Shown here: positions 1 to 6,862 of the stretch, piece by piece
Numbering within the stretch: the stretch's first letter is position 1
Layout: every line of letters begins with the position of its first letter
Assembly (NCBI GenBank): GCA_018061385.1
Contig: JAGOUF010000037.1
Location: 1 to 10,615 of the forward strand
Source of the DNA: Chitinophagaceae bacterium
GTDB taxonomy: Bacteria; Bacteroidota; Bacteroidia; Chitinophagales; Chitinophagaceae
DNA: 10,615 nucleotides
Direction: 5' to 3'
Position numbers and translations under genes: made by a program
The notes under the pieces: generated by a model
Database searches by the model: none
Told to the model about the DNA's origin: nothing
What the model saw: only the letters and a program-made list of their open reading frames with translations

Positions 1-597
1 GTATTACTCATTGTAACAGTTTCTACTTTATTAATTGGAAATATTACCGCCGTTTTTCAACAATCGGTTAAACGTATGTTGGCTTATTCTAGTATTGCAC
101 AAGCAGGCTTTATGTTGTTTGCTTTGTATGCTAAAAACGATTTAGCTAAAGAAGGTATTTTATTGTATTCTGCAGCATATTCATTGGCAACCATTGGTAT
201 TTTTGCAGTATTAATTAAGCTTGAAGATCATAGCTATGAAGGCTACAATGGCTTAGCGAAATCCAGTCCTGTATTGGCTATTACATCAACTATATTTTTA
301 TTTTCATTGGCTGGTATTCCTTTAACTGCTGGCTTTTTTGCTAAATATTATATGTTGGCTGCTGTATTAAAAACTGGTGGAACTTTTGCAGTAACATTGG
401 TAATTATTGGTGTTTCGTTTGCAGCTGTAAGTGTGTATTATTACTTTAAAGTAATACAAGCTATGTATTTTAAAGAAGGCACACCAACCGTTATGCCTTT
501 TACAAATAGATTTAAATATGCGTTAATAGCATTGGCAATAATTATAATTGTATTGGGTGTTTATCCAGATGCATTATTGGGTTGTTTCTACTTTTAA
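1..597 (+). CDS. nuoN: NADH-quinone oxidoreductase subunit N, 3' part (5' end outside window)
   Basis: This is the C-terminal part (198 codons visible) of the antiporter-like membrane subunit N of respiratory complex I, which helps couple NADH:quinone electron transfer to proton pumping. The frame is open from base 1, so the start lies upstream. The segment reading VKRMLAYSSIAQAGF (visible residues 23-37) is the highly conserved helix motif of NuoN/MrpD-type subunits, and the following SLAGIPLTAGFFAKYY stretch (about residues 98-113) with its Pro, Phe and Lys is equally characteristic. Several hydrophobic helices follow, the last ending in GVYPDALL. Subunits L and M share the fold, but the short C-terminus right after the GVYP motif fits NuoN, normally the last gene of the nuo operon. 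That position agrees with the strong terminator about 20 bases downstream. Confidence 0.92.
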   Translation, partial: VLLIVTVSTLLIGNITAVFQQSVKRMLAYSSIAQAGFMLFALYAKNDLAKEGILLYSAAYSLATIGIFAVLIKLEDHSYEGYNGLAKSSPVLAITSTIFLFSLAGIPLTAGFFAKYYMLAAVLKTGGTFAVTLVIIGVSFAAVSVYYYFKVIQAMYFKEGTPTVMPFTNRFKYALIALAIIIIVLGVYPDALLGCFYF

Positions 598-614
598 TAT
601 CAACTAAAAATTTT

Positions 615-648
615 AAAACTCATCTATATTTTATAGATGAGTTTTTTT
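615..648 (+). terminator. Rho-independent terminator after nuoN
   Basis: A perfect 14-bp stem (615-628 with 632-645; core ACTCATCTATA / TATAGATGAGT) closes a 3-base loop and runs into a T-rich tail to 648. It lies 18 bases past the nuoN stop and would end the nuo operon transcript. The A/T flanks make it potentially active on the other strand as well, but no minus-strand gene ends here. Confidence 0.85.
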
Positions 649-780
649 ATGCAGTTCTTGTAAACAATACAATGGCAATTATCAAAAAATTAAACATCAT
701 TTGCACCAATCAATAAATTAATCCTATAAAATGTACATTTCTCTTTTATCTTTATTCAACCTAATTTTTAATTGAGTACA

Positions 781-2043
781 ATGACTATTACTGATTCTTT
801 TTTATTGGCATTTCGTACAGTTAAAGGCAATAAACTACGTACTGGCATTACGGTAACCATTATTGCTTTTGGCATCATGGCATTAATAGGTATTATTACA
901 GCTATTGAAGCCATGAATCAAAGCTTAAAAGAAAGTTTTTCTAGCATGGGAGCAAATGCATTTAGCATTCGATTTAAAGAATCCAATGTTCAATTTGGAA
1001 GAAAAAAAATAGAGAAATCTACAAAAGGGAAAGAAAAAAAATCGAATTTAGATAAAGTAATTAGAAAAGAAGATGCTGAATATTTTAAAGCCAATTATCA
1101 TTTTCCATCGTTGGTAAGTATTTATAGAAGAGGTGGAGGAGGAATAGATTGTAGTTATGAAAATAAAAAAACCAATCCCGTTACAACCATTTTTGGTGGC
1201 GATGAAAACTATTTAACTGTTAATGGATACAATATTGTACAGGGAAGAAACTTGAATAATTTAGATGTAAAAAGTGGTAGAAATGTTTGTTTAATTGGTA
1301 GCAGTACAGCTTTAAAACTATTTGGCGAAAACCCCGAAAAGCCTTTGGATAAAATTATTAGGGTTGCAGGAATACCTTACAGAGTAATTGGCGTTTTAAA
1401 AGCAAAAGGATCTAGTGGTTTTTTACGACAAGATGATGTGGTGATTTCTTCATACACCAATATTTCTCGTTTACAAACAGCATCATCTTCTTTTTTAATT
1501 GGTGTAATGGTAAACAATGTTGTAGAATTAGATGTTGCTACAAGTGAAGCTACAGCTGTGTTTAGAGCTGTAAGAAAATTAGAACCAATTGATGCCGATA
1601 ATTTTGCAATTGAAAAAAGCGACAAGTTTGCCGAATTGTTTATTGGGTTTTTAAGCAGTATTACTGGTAGTGCAGGTGCTATTGGAATGATTACTTTAAT
1701 TGGTGCAGCCATTGGGTTAATGAATATAATGTTGGTGGCAGTAAACGAACGTACAAGAGAAGTTGGATTAATAAAAGCAATAGGAGGCAAGAGTAGTAAT
1801 GTAAGGCAACAGTTTCTGTTTGAAAGTGTAATTATTAGTTTAATGGGTGCTTTTTGTGGTATCGTTTTAGGAATTTTAGTGGGAAATATATTTGCCTCTT
1901 TTTTAAATACAGGTTTTATAATTCCTTGGAACTGGGTTTTTGCGGGGATAATAATTTGTAGCTTAGTTGGGTTATTGGCTGGAATTTATCCTGCAATGAA
2001 AGCTGCTAAACTAAACCCAATTGTTGCATTAAGGTATGAGTAA
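781..2043 (+). CDS. ABC transporter permease, FtsX/MacB family
   Basis: A 420-residue inner-membrane permease of the MacB/LolC (FtsX-like) type. Such proteins pair with an ATPase and act on substrates at the periplasmic face rather than carrying them through a classic channel. Order: short cytoplasmic N-terminus, TM1 at about 22-44, a large periplasmic MacB_PCD-like domain (about 45-295), then TM2 (about 298-321), TM3 (about 346-372) and TM4 (about 384-404). The segment NERTREVGLIKAIGG (322-336) is the conserved FtsX coupling region, and AAKLNPIVALRYE is a standard C-terminus. Residues 70-97 are unusually lysine-rich. A TTG at 772 would add three residues; the ATG at 781 is preferred. No ATP-binding partner is in the window. 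It converges with the PorP/SprF gene, with only 8 bases between the stops. The substrate cannot be told from sequence. Confidence 0.9.
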   Translation: MTITDSFLLAFRTVKGNKLRTGITVTIIAFGIMALIGIITAIEAMNQSLKESFSSMGANAFSIRFKESNVQFGRKKIEKSTKGKEKKSNLDKVIRKEDAEYFKANYHFPSLVSIYRRGGGGIDCSYENKKTNPVTTIFGGDENYLTVNGYNIVQGRNLNNLDVKSGRNVCLIGSSTALKLFGENPEKPLDKIIRVAGIPYRVIGVLKAKGSSGFLRQDDVVISSYTNISRLQTASSSFLIGVMVNNVVELDVATSEATAVFRAVRKLEPIDADNFAIEKSDKFAELFIGFLSSITGSAGAIGMITLIGAAIGLMNIMLVAVNERTREVGLIKAIGGKSSNVRQQFLFESVIISLMGAFCGIVLGILVGNIFASFLNTGFIIPWNWVFAGIIICSLVGLLAGIYPAMKAAKLNPIVALRYE

Positions 2044-2051
2044 AGTAAGTT

Positions 2052-3065
2052 CTAAAACTTAGGGCAATGAATATATTTATCAGTATTGGGTCTTCGAATA
2101 TAAATAAGAGAAATCTCAATTCCACCTCTGTTTACACTTGCAGTTTTTAATGAAGATGTGTTGATATCGTAAGTTGCACCAAACCTAAAATCGTCAAATT
2201 CTAAACCAATATAAGGGATAATGGCATCTTTAAAACGCAACCAAGAACCAGCATAAAAGCTAGTTGGTTTTTCAGCACCTTCGCCACTTACATTAAATTG
2301 AAGTGCAGTACCCAAAACAGTTTCATTGGCACCACCTTGCATACTATGCAATGCACTAACATGTAAAGTTGTAGTAGACCCAATGCCAAAATATCCACCA
2401 CCATGTATAGTAGTTCTTGAGTTTAATAAATAATTGGCACCAGTAAATACTTGTTTAGGGCGTGTAATATGATACATACTTACACCCAAATAATAATTGT
2501 TTCTATCGTTGCTACTGCCTGTGTATAAAACCCCTGCATTCAAATCGATATAATTTGATTTTAGGGCAGCAGGGTTGCTAAAAATTTCAGAAGTTACGCC
2601 TGTAAAACCTGCAGTAGTTAATTGATCTTCAAATTTTAAACTAGTGGTATTAATTAGCATATTGGCATACGTTGCTTGAAAGCCAACACCAATTTGACTG
2701 TAACCATCTTCATCTAACCCTTTGTGAAATGCAGTTGAAACAGATGCATAATTAAATTTAACTGCACCATTTGCACTAGCATCGCTATAAGCCATCATGC
2801 CAACACCCCAAGTATCTGTATAGCCAATATTTTTTTGCATTATTTGAAAGTCAACAGAAGCTGTATTGGTTACATAAGCTCTATTAATTTCGGGCCATTG
2901 ATTTCTGTAATTACCAGCAACCCTAACTGTGCCATTAAACTTACCAGTAAATGCAGGATTTAATGTTAGTGGAGAAGCAAAAAATTGAGAAAAGTGTGGA
3001 TCTTGAGCTTGTACAAAACTACAACCAAGTAGAAAGAATAATATAAAAATTGATACGTGCTTCAT
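2052..3065 (-). CDS. PorP/SprF family type IX secretion-associated outer-membrane protein
   Basis: A 337-residue protein of the Bacteroidota-specific PorP/SprF family, predicted outer-membrane beta-barrels linked to type IX secretion and, in gliding species, to export or anchoring of adhesins. Residues 1-20 form a signal peptide with likely cleavage after VQA, giving the family's hallmark mature start QDPHFSQFFASPLTLNPAFTG (21-41). The body has many aromatic-rich beta segments (such as GGYFGIG and FYAGSWLRF), a GLEFDDFRFGATYD block, and the typical C-terminal Cys-Pro-Lys-Phe. Length is normal for the family. LLGC in the signal resembles a lipobox, but the conserved AQ|D junction makes signal peptidase I processing more likely. 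It stands alone: no large repeat adhesin or other gld/spr/por gene is adjacent, so it is probably one of several paralogues, and its partner cannot be named. Confidence 0.93.
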   Translation of the reverse strand: MKHVSIFILFFLLGCSFVQAQDPHFSQFFASPLTLNPAFTGKFNGTVRVAGNYRNQWPEINRAYVTNTASVDFQIMQKNIGYTDTWGVGMMAYSDASANGAVKFNYASVSTAFHKGLDEDGYSQIGVGFQATYANMLINTTSLKFEDQLTTAGFTGVTSEIFSNPAALKSNYIDLNAGVLYTGSSNDRNNYYLGVSMYHITRPKQVFTGANYLLNSRTTIHGGGYFGIGSTTTLHVSALHSMQGGANETVLGTALQFNVSGEGAEKPTSFYAGSWLRFKDAIIPYIGLEFDDFRFGATYDINTSSLKTASVNRGGIEISLIYIRRPNTDKYIHCPKF

Positions 3066-3173
3066 TGTAAAAAAGAGATACCGAAAATAAGGGAAATGCT
3101 CCTATAAAATGGATACTGTGAATGTTTTAACAAAAAAAGAAATGACTTATTGGAAAATGATTGACAAATAATT

Positions 3174-3437
3174 TTATTTTTTAAAAGTTAGTTTAAAATA
3201 AATAAGCAATGCACTGAGCAACATAATAATTCCATTGCAAATAATTACTGGTATTAGGTGTAAACTAAAACCATATACTAGCCAAATAATGGTACTTGTA
3301 AAAACAATTAACATCATGCTTAGGCTTAAATCGCCAGCACTTTTCATTTTCCAAGTTTTATATACTTGAGGCATAAATGTAATGCTGCTTAAAAAAGCAC
3401 CGATTAAACCCATTATTTCCACTAGCTCTTTGCTCAT
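3174..3437 (-). CDS. SemiSWEET-type sugar transporter (PQ-loop / MtN3 family)
   Basis: An 87-residue protein with three predicted membrane helices (about 6-25, 37-57, 62-83), the size of bacterial SemiSWEETs. These dimerise in the inner membrane to make a facilitative sugar channel. The PQ motif is at 23-24 in FMPQVYKTWK. Trp52 and Asn68 have the same 16-residue spacing as the Trp/Asn pair lining the sugar pocket in characterised SemiSWEETs. The ATG at 3437 is chosen because the upstream in-frame start at 3467 is a GTG that would add a polar 10-residue extension before the first helix. It lies between the DUF3467 terminator and the PorP/SprF gene, with about 110 bases to the latter, so co-transcription is possible but not shown. 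The family assignment is firm; the substrate is inferred from the family only. Confidence 0.88.
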   Translation of the reverse strand: MSKELVEIMGLIGAFLSSITFMPQVYKTWKMKSAGDLSLSMMLIVFTSTIIWLVYGFSLHLIPVIICNGIIMLLSALLIYFKLTFKK

Positions 3438-3471
3438 ATTTTTTAAATTGATATTAAAGATAATCACAAAT

Positions 3472-3507
3472 AAAAAACCTCTAGCATTTAAGTATGGTAG
3501 AGGTTTT
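3472..3507 (-). terminator. Rho-independent terminator after the DUF3467 gene
   Basis: A 10-bp stem pairs AAAACCTCTA (3474-3483) with TAGAGGTTTT (3498-3507). Inside it a 3-bp CAT/ATG extension follows one G-G mismatch, leaving a 6-base loop. On the minus strand the 3' arm runs into six T residues. It sits 17 bases past the stop of the DUF3467 gene and just upstream of the SemiSWEET start, which argues that the two are separate units. Confidence 0.8.
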
Positions 3508-3523
3508 AAAATAAATTGGTTGT

Positions 3524-3835
3524 TTATGCTTGTGCAGTTGGACCTCCAAAATTCATTGGAATTTCAACTTGTTCTAAATCTTGTATATGGCCATGTGCAG
3601 CTTCATAACGTTCTATATTTTCGGTCATTGCTTTCATAAATCGTTTGGCATGCATGGGTGTAAAAATAATTCTACTTTTTACTTTACTTTTTGGTGTGCC
3701 AGGCATTACGTTTACAAAGTCTAAAACAAACTCTGCATGGCTATGTGTAATTATGGCTAAGTTGGCATAAGTTCCTTCAGCTACTTCTTCTGTAATTTCA
3801 ATATTTAATTGATTGTTTGGTTGTTGTTGTTCCAT
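3524..3835 (-). CDS. DUF3467 domain-containing protein
   Basis: A 103-residue soluble protein filling the whole DUF3467 family length. The recognisable core is residues 17-80: EEVAEGTYANLAIITHSHAEFVLDF, then VMPGTPKSKVKSRIIFTP, then HAKRFMKAMTENIERYEAAHG. The start (MEQQQPNN) is polar and low in complexity and the tail (NFGGPTAQA) is flexible. There is no signal peptide or membrane helix, so it is cytoplasmic. No biochemical function is established for the family. From memory, in many Bacteroidota this gene sits directly behind rpoC, suggesting a link to transcription; here it is away from rpoBC, between DUF4293 and SemiSWEET genes. A terminator follows it, and a 14-base tandem repeat lies just upstream of its start. 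Confidence 0.88.
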   Translation of the reverse strand: MEQQQPNNQLNIEITEEVAEGTYANLAIITHSHAEFVLDFVNVMPGTPKSKVKSRIIFTPMHAKRFMKAMTENIERYEAAHGHIQDLEQVEIPMNFGGPTAQA

Positions 3836-3842
3836 TTAATTA

Positions 3843-3898
3843 TGTTGAATGTTTAATGTTGAATATTTAGTGTTGAAGTTTTAAGGTTGAGTACTAAG
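3843..3898. repeat. 14-base tandem repeat, four degenerate units
   Basis: Four consecutive 14-base units: TGTTGAATGTTTAA (3843-3856), TGTTGAATATTTAG (3857-3870), TGTTGAAGTTTTAA (3871-3884) and GGTTGAGTACTAAG (3885-3898). Each unit looks like two related heptads. The array fills most of the gap between the DUF4293 stop and the DUF3467 start, immediately upstream of the latter's ATG on the minus strand. Role unknown. Confidence 0.75.
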
Positions 3899-3953
3899 TT
3901 TAAAAAAGAAACACAAAACTTACACCCCATAACTTGCCACACACCCTTCTACC

Positions 3954-4376
3954 TTACCTCAATCTATCTACACTTTTTATCAATTGCTCATCTTTCCAAA
4001 TGGCTCTTGCAGCCAACAATATCAATGCAGGAATAATGATTGCAACAATTGCTGTAATGCTAATTTTACCTTCGGCAGGAATGAATTTTTTTATTTGAAG
4101 ATAGTAAACAAATAAATTGAGTAACGATAATGCAAAAGCTGCAATGGTTAATTTCAATTGCAGTTTTCTATCCTTATATAAAAAAATAATGATTAAAGAT
4201 GCAACAGCCAATGCAACAGTAAGAATCATTAAAATAACATGACTCATGCCGTTTAATTCTTCAAATGTTTTTATATTATCTACATATTTATTGCCACTAA
4301 AAAAAGATAATTTTAAAGTAATAAAAGCTGCTGCACTTGCAGCCAAAAGCCAAATTGTTTGTATACGTTGTAACAT
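3954..4376 (-). CDS. DUF4293 family integral membrane protein
   Basis: A 140-residue inner-membrane protein with four predicted helices (about 5-25, 45-67, 74-92, 106-124) joined by short loops. The start MLQRIQTIWLLAA and the short positively charged tail are typical of the Bacteroidota DUF4293 family, and the length matches. No catalytic motif is visible and the family has no established function. It lies downstream of glyA on the same strand, separated by about 90 bases of heptad repeats with imperfect hairpin potential, so co-transcription with glyA is uncertain. The ATG at 4376 opens directly into the first helix and has no better alternative. Confidence 0.82.
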   Translation of the reverse strand: MLQRIQTIWLLAASAAAFITLKLSFFSGNKYVDNIKTFEELNGMSHVILMILTVALAVASLIIIFLYKDRKLQLKLTIAAFALSLLNLFVYYLQIKKFIPAEGKISITAIVAIIIPALILLAARAIWKDEQLIKSVDRLR

Positions 4377-4380
4377 AAAA

Positions 4381-4469
4381 AAGGTTTAAGGTTTGAGGTT
4401 TGAGGTTGAAGGTTGAAGGCAACTTATACTTTTAACTTTTGCCTTTTACCCTTTGCCTTAACTCTTTAA
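4381..4469. repeat. Heptanucleotide tandem repeat in two complementary arms
   Basis: Six 7-base units on the left (AAGGTTT, AAGGTTT, GAGGTTT, GAGGTTG, AAGGTTG, AAGGCAA; 4381-4422) are followed after a short gap by pyrimidine-rich heptads (ACTTTTA, ACTTTTG, CCTTTTA, CCCTTTG, CCTTAAC, TCTTTAA; 4428-4469). The second array is roughly the reverse complement of the first, so the transcript could fold into a long imperfect hairpin just after the glyA stop. It resembles short tandemly repeated repetitive (STRR) sequences of other bacteria. It may serve as a transcript end for glyA, but that is inferred. Confidence 0.7.
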
Positions 4470-5746
4470 CCCAATTCTGGATATAAATTAAATTGATGCA
4501 TAAACTCATTTACACTGGCTTTTGTTTTAGAAAGTACACTTGCGTCATCTGCATTCATTAAAGTTGTATCAATAGCATCTACAACAAAATTCATGTGTTC
4601 TTCTTTCATTCCTCTTGTTGTAATTGCAGCAACACCAAACCTAATGCCACTGGTTACAAAAGCACTTTTGTCATCGTAAGGAACCATGTTTTTATTAGCA
4701 GTAATATCGGCATGCCCCAAAGTAATTTCAGCTTTTTTACCACTAATATTTTTGTTACGTAAATCAATTAACATTAAATGATTATCAGTTCCACCACTAA
4801 TAATATTGTAACCTTTATTTACAAAAGCTTTTGCCATTGCTTGTGCATTGCTTTGTACTTGCTTTGCATACACAGTAAATTCATCTGTCAAAATTTCGCC
4901 AAAGGCAATTGCTTTACCAGCAATTACATGTTCTAATGGGCCACCTTGTGTACCAGGAAAAACAGCCATATCTAATAAATGGCTCATCATTCTAATATTT
5001 CCTTTTACATCTTTTAAGCCAAATGGATTTTCGAAATCTTTACCCATCATAATTACGCCACCTCTTGGACCACGTAAAGTTTTATGTGTAGTTGATGTTA
5101 CAAAATGACAGTGATTGAAAGGAGAAGACAACAATCCTTTTGCAATTAATCCTGCAGGATGAGCAATATCGGCCCAAACAAAAGCACCAATTTCATCGGC
5201 AACTTTTCTAATTCTTGCATAATCAATATCTCTACTATAAGCACTAGCACCACAAATAATAACTTTTGGCTTTACTTCACGGGCCTTGGCTTCCAACATT
5301 TCATAATCAATTAAACCTTCTTCTTTTGTTACACCATAAAAATGTGGTTTGTATAATTTACCACTAAAATTTACAGCAGCACCATGTGTTAAATGACCAC
5401 CCATACTAAGGTCTAAACCTAATATATCATCACCAGGTTGTAAAATGGCCAACAACAATGCAGCATTGGCTTGTGCACCACTATGAGGTTGAACATTTGC
5501 ATATTCAATTCCAAAAACTTCTTTCAATCTATCAATGGCCAATTGTTCAGTTTGGTCAACAATTTCGCAGCCACCATAATATCTACGACCAGGATAACCT
5601 TCAGCATATTTATTGGTCATTACGCCACCCATGGCTTGCATTACTTGCAAACTGGTAAAATTTTCAGATGCAATTAATTCAATACCCCTTCTTTGTCTTA
5701 ATAATTCTTGATGAATAAGATCGAAAACCTGAGTGTCTCTTTGCAT
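4466..5746 (-). CDS. glyA: Serine hydroxymethyltransferase
   Basis: A 426-residue cytoplasmic PLP enzyme that interconverts serine plus tetrahydrofolate with glycine plus 5,10-methylene-tetrahydrofolate, the main one-carbon source of the cell. Family blocks are present in order: IELIASENF (22-30), [15 protein letters not shown] (45-59), [11 protein letters not shown] (84-94), GHLTHG (117-122), [11 protein letters not shown] (191-201), the PLP-lysine motif [14 protein letters not shown] (217-230, Lys222), and [11 protein letters not shown] further on. No catalytic residue is missing. An in-frame ATG at 5794 would add 16 residues, but [11 protein letters not shown] is the normal N-terminus. The promoter at 5802-5831 would start transcription only a few bases before 5794, so 5746 is the better start, leaving a leader of about 50 bases. 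The leader shows no clear riboswitch. Confidence 0.97.
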   Translation of the reverse strand: MQRDTQVFDLIHQELLRQRRGIELIASENFTSLQVMQAMGGVMTNKYAEGYPGRRYYGGCEIVDQTEQLAIDRLKEVFGIEYANVQPHSGAQANAALLLAILQPGDDILGLDLSMGGHLTHGAAVNFSGKLYKPHFYGVTKEEGLIDYEMLEAKAREVKPKVIICGASAYSRDIDYARIRKVADEIGAFVWADIAHPAGLIAKGLLSSPFNHCHFVTSTTHKTLRGPRGGVIMMGKDFENPFGLKDVKGNIRMMSHLLDMAVFPGTQGGPLEHVIAGKAIAFGEILTDEFTVYAKQVQSNAQAMAKAFVNKGYNIISGGTDNHLMLIDLRNKNISGKKAEITLGHADITANKNMVPYDDKSAFVTSGIRFGVAAITTRGMKEEHMNFVVDAIDTTLMNADDASVLSKTKASVNEFMHQFNLYPELG

Positions 5747-5801
5747 GATATTTTCTTTACAATTTAGTAGATGGCTGAGTAATGTAAAACTCATTGAGTT
5801 G

Positions 5802-5831
5802 CAAATTTAACCGTTACGAGTTTGTAAGCAA
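5802..5831 (-). promoter_or_regulatory. Bacteroidota-type promoter for glyA
   Basis: On the minus strand, TTG (5831-5829) is followed by exactly 19 bases and then TAAATTTG (5809-5802), a perfect match to the -33 TTG / -7 TAnnTTTG consensus of Bacteroidota housekeeping sigma factors. The expected transcript start near 5797 gives glyA a leader of about 50 bases. Confidence 0.65.
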
Positions 5832-5887
5832 TGTTTTGTTGAGATTGTTTTTCATAGAAGCTCAACTGTATAATATAAATGAGCAGC

Positions 5888-5959
5888 AGTCCTGCTTTTC
5901 ACTGCAAGTCCTCGCCATTCGTTCCTCATAGCTGTGGGCTTTTCGTTGCAATCAGGGCT
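5888..5959. repeat. 72-base interspersed repeat with inverted ends (AGTCCTG ... CAGGGCT)
   Basis: The unit opens with AGTCCTGC and closes with CAGGGCT, terminal inverted repeats with one wobble. Inside are two direct copies of CTTTTCNNTGCAA (5895-5907 and 5939-5951; the variable pair is AC in one and GT in the other) around a CATTCGTTCCTC core. From memory, similar GC-richer elements (cagtcctgc...atcagggct) recur between genes in many Bacteroidota genomes. Only one copy is in this window, so repetitiveness rests on recollection. It lies upstream of glyA and beside the CCACCCC palindromes and does not look protein coding. Confidence 0.55.
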
Positions 5960-5994
5960 AGGTTTTGAGCTGTAGTAACACAGAAGAAGATGAA

Positions 5995-6140
5995 CCACCC
6001 CCTAGCCACTCTTCCATGGAGGGGAATTGGTTGCTGCTATTCTGTGGTCGTTTGTTGTTTTCGGTATTCTCATTTACCTCTTGAGTAGTGTTTGATGTTG
6101 TTGGGTTCTCATTCCCCTCCTTTGGAGGGGTTAGGGGTGG
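5995..6140. repeat. Composite palindromic element 1 (CCACCCC ... GGGGTGG ends)
   Basis: A left palindrome (5995-6030, centred on CCATGG, ending GGAGGGGAATTGG) and a right palindrome in inverted orientation (6112-6140, ending GGGGTTAGGGGTGG) flank about 80 bases beginning TTGCTGCTATT. The spacer is closely matched at 7491-7570, so the whole unit is one family member. Its right end supplies the last codons of the DUF559 gene. The minus strand stays open here (reading PPLTPPKEGN...NQFPS), the same phase as in element 3, but this is most likely repeat-derived rather than a separate gene. Flanks (TGAA left, TTGT right) show no target duplication. Confidence 0.8.
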
Positions 6141-6555
6141 TTGTCTCTCCAAACTCTTTTACAATATAATTTTCCAACAATTCCAGTACGTCTAATATTC
6201 TTAGTTTAACTTCTCCATCGGTTGTTCTAAATACTTTTAAACCTAAACTTTCTAAAAACAATTGTCTTGTTGCATCGTATTCAACTTTACCTTCATGACT
6301 AACACCATCAATTTCTACAACCAACCCCAATGCTTTAACATAAAAATCTACAATGTAGTTTCCAATAATTCTTTGTCTATCGAAATCGATATTATGAAAC
6401 TGTTTGTTTCTGACTTGTTGCCAAAATAATACTTCACTGTAAATACCAGCTTTTCGTTTTTCTTTTGCAAGTTGTTTTAAGGTTGAGTTGTAGGGTAGTT
6501 CTTTTACAAAATTTCGTTTAATAACAGTGCCATTTATGGTTGTTAGTATCTCCAT
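6109..6555 (-). CDS. DUF559 domain endonuclease-like protein (Vsr-like fold)
   Basis: A 148-residue DUF559 protein, a family placed with PD-(D/E)xK / very-short-patch-repair-like nucleases. The signature runs ELPYNSTLKQLAKEKR (19-34), YSEVLFWQQVRNKQF (39-53), FDRQRIIGNYIVDFYVK (58-74), then VVEIDGVSH (79-87), RQLFLESLGLKVFR (97-110) and a final helix DVLELLENYI. Likely catalytic or metal-binding residues are Asp70, Glu81, Asp83 and His87, all present. The family normally ends around residue 135; here the tail ETTTPNPSKGGE is encoded by the right arm of composite element 1, so the original stop was replaced by repeat sequence. The gene is bracketed by inverted palindromes (6112-6140 downstream, 6589-6619 upstream). 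Its substrate and role are unproven; a partner for the repeats is an inference. Confidence 0.87.
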   Translation of the reverse strand: MEILTTINGTVIKRNFVKELPYNSTLKQLAKEKRKAGIYSEVLFWQQVRNKQFHNIDFDRQRIIGNYIVDFYVKALGLVVEIDGVSHEGKVEYDATRQLFLESLGLKVFRTTDGEVKLRILDVLELLENYIVKEFGETTTPNPSKGGE

Positions 6556-6586
6556 ATTTTGTTTTTTATTGTAGTTAATTTTTCTG

Positions 6587-6619
6587 AACCACCCCTAACC
6601 CCTCCATGGGAGGGGAATT
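6587..6619. repeat. Palindromic unit upstream of the DUF559 gene
   Basis: The near-perfect palindrome ACCACCCCTAACCCCTCC then ATGGGAGGGGAATT. Its orientation is opposite to the copy at the 3' end of the DUF559 gene, so the gene lies between inverted copies. It lies 31 bases before the DUF559 start codon and is therefore probably in or near its leader or promoter. It also forms the left end of the 6589-7182 repeat-dense stretch. Confidence 0.85.
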
Positions 6620-6820
6620 TGTATCGCATGTTTTTTAAGGCTTTCGTTTGTGTTTTTCTACTTTTAAAAGTATGAAATTGATTGCTAATATTTTAAATGT
6701 TTCTAGTTTTTTGTGTTTCTTATTCTCGTCCATGGGAGGGGAATTAGTTACTGCTGCTTTTATTTTTTTCAAATAAATCTATTTCTTATTCTTTATAAAA
6801 GGAAGGCAATTGGTTACTAT
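6609..6820. repeat. 212-base direct repeat, copy 1
   Basis: Matches 6909-7120 at 208 of 212 positions by direct reading, with differences at 6712, 6744, 6746 and 6757 and no gaps. Both copies open in the right arm of a palindrome (GGAGGGGAATTTGTATCGC), contain the perfect palindrome CTTTTAAAAG, carry an internal right-arm relic (CCATGGGAGGGGAA) and end at GGAAGGCAATTGGTTACTAT, itself a decayed right arm. No convincing open reading frame is present; this part of the 634-base gene-free gap between the DUF559 and methylase genes is repeat DNA. Confidence 0.92.
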
Positions 6821-6862
6821 AGTTTTGAAGTGAGCAATGAGTTTTTTTTGTGTTAGGGAATG

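Noticed and set aside
700..741. Promoter for the ABC permease (TTTG and TACATTTC)
   Set aside because: The -7-like box ends in C instead of G and the distance to the TTG is about 30 bases, outside the usual 17-23.
1377..1790. 137-codon minus-strand open frame inside the permease gene
   Set aside because: It is antisense to a clearly conserved FtsX-type coding region and has no recognisable domain.
2046..2061. Six-bp hairpin between the convergent permease and PorP/SprF genes as a shared terminator
   Set aside because: The stem TAAGTT/AACTTA is short, AT-rich and without a T run, so it is too weak to call.
3024..3065. Lipoprotein signal (LLGC) in the PorP/SprF protein
   Set aside because: The family-conserved junction VQA|QDPHFSQ five residues later fits ordinary signal peptidase cleavage, and family members are barrel proteins rather than lipoproteins.
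5958..6152. 64-codon minus-strand open frame (PPLTPPKEGN...)
   Set aside because: It starts within the DUF559 gene and is built almost entirely from the repeat composite, with its peptide duplicated in element 3; treated as repeat rather than a gene.
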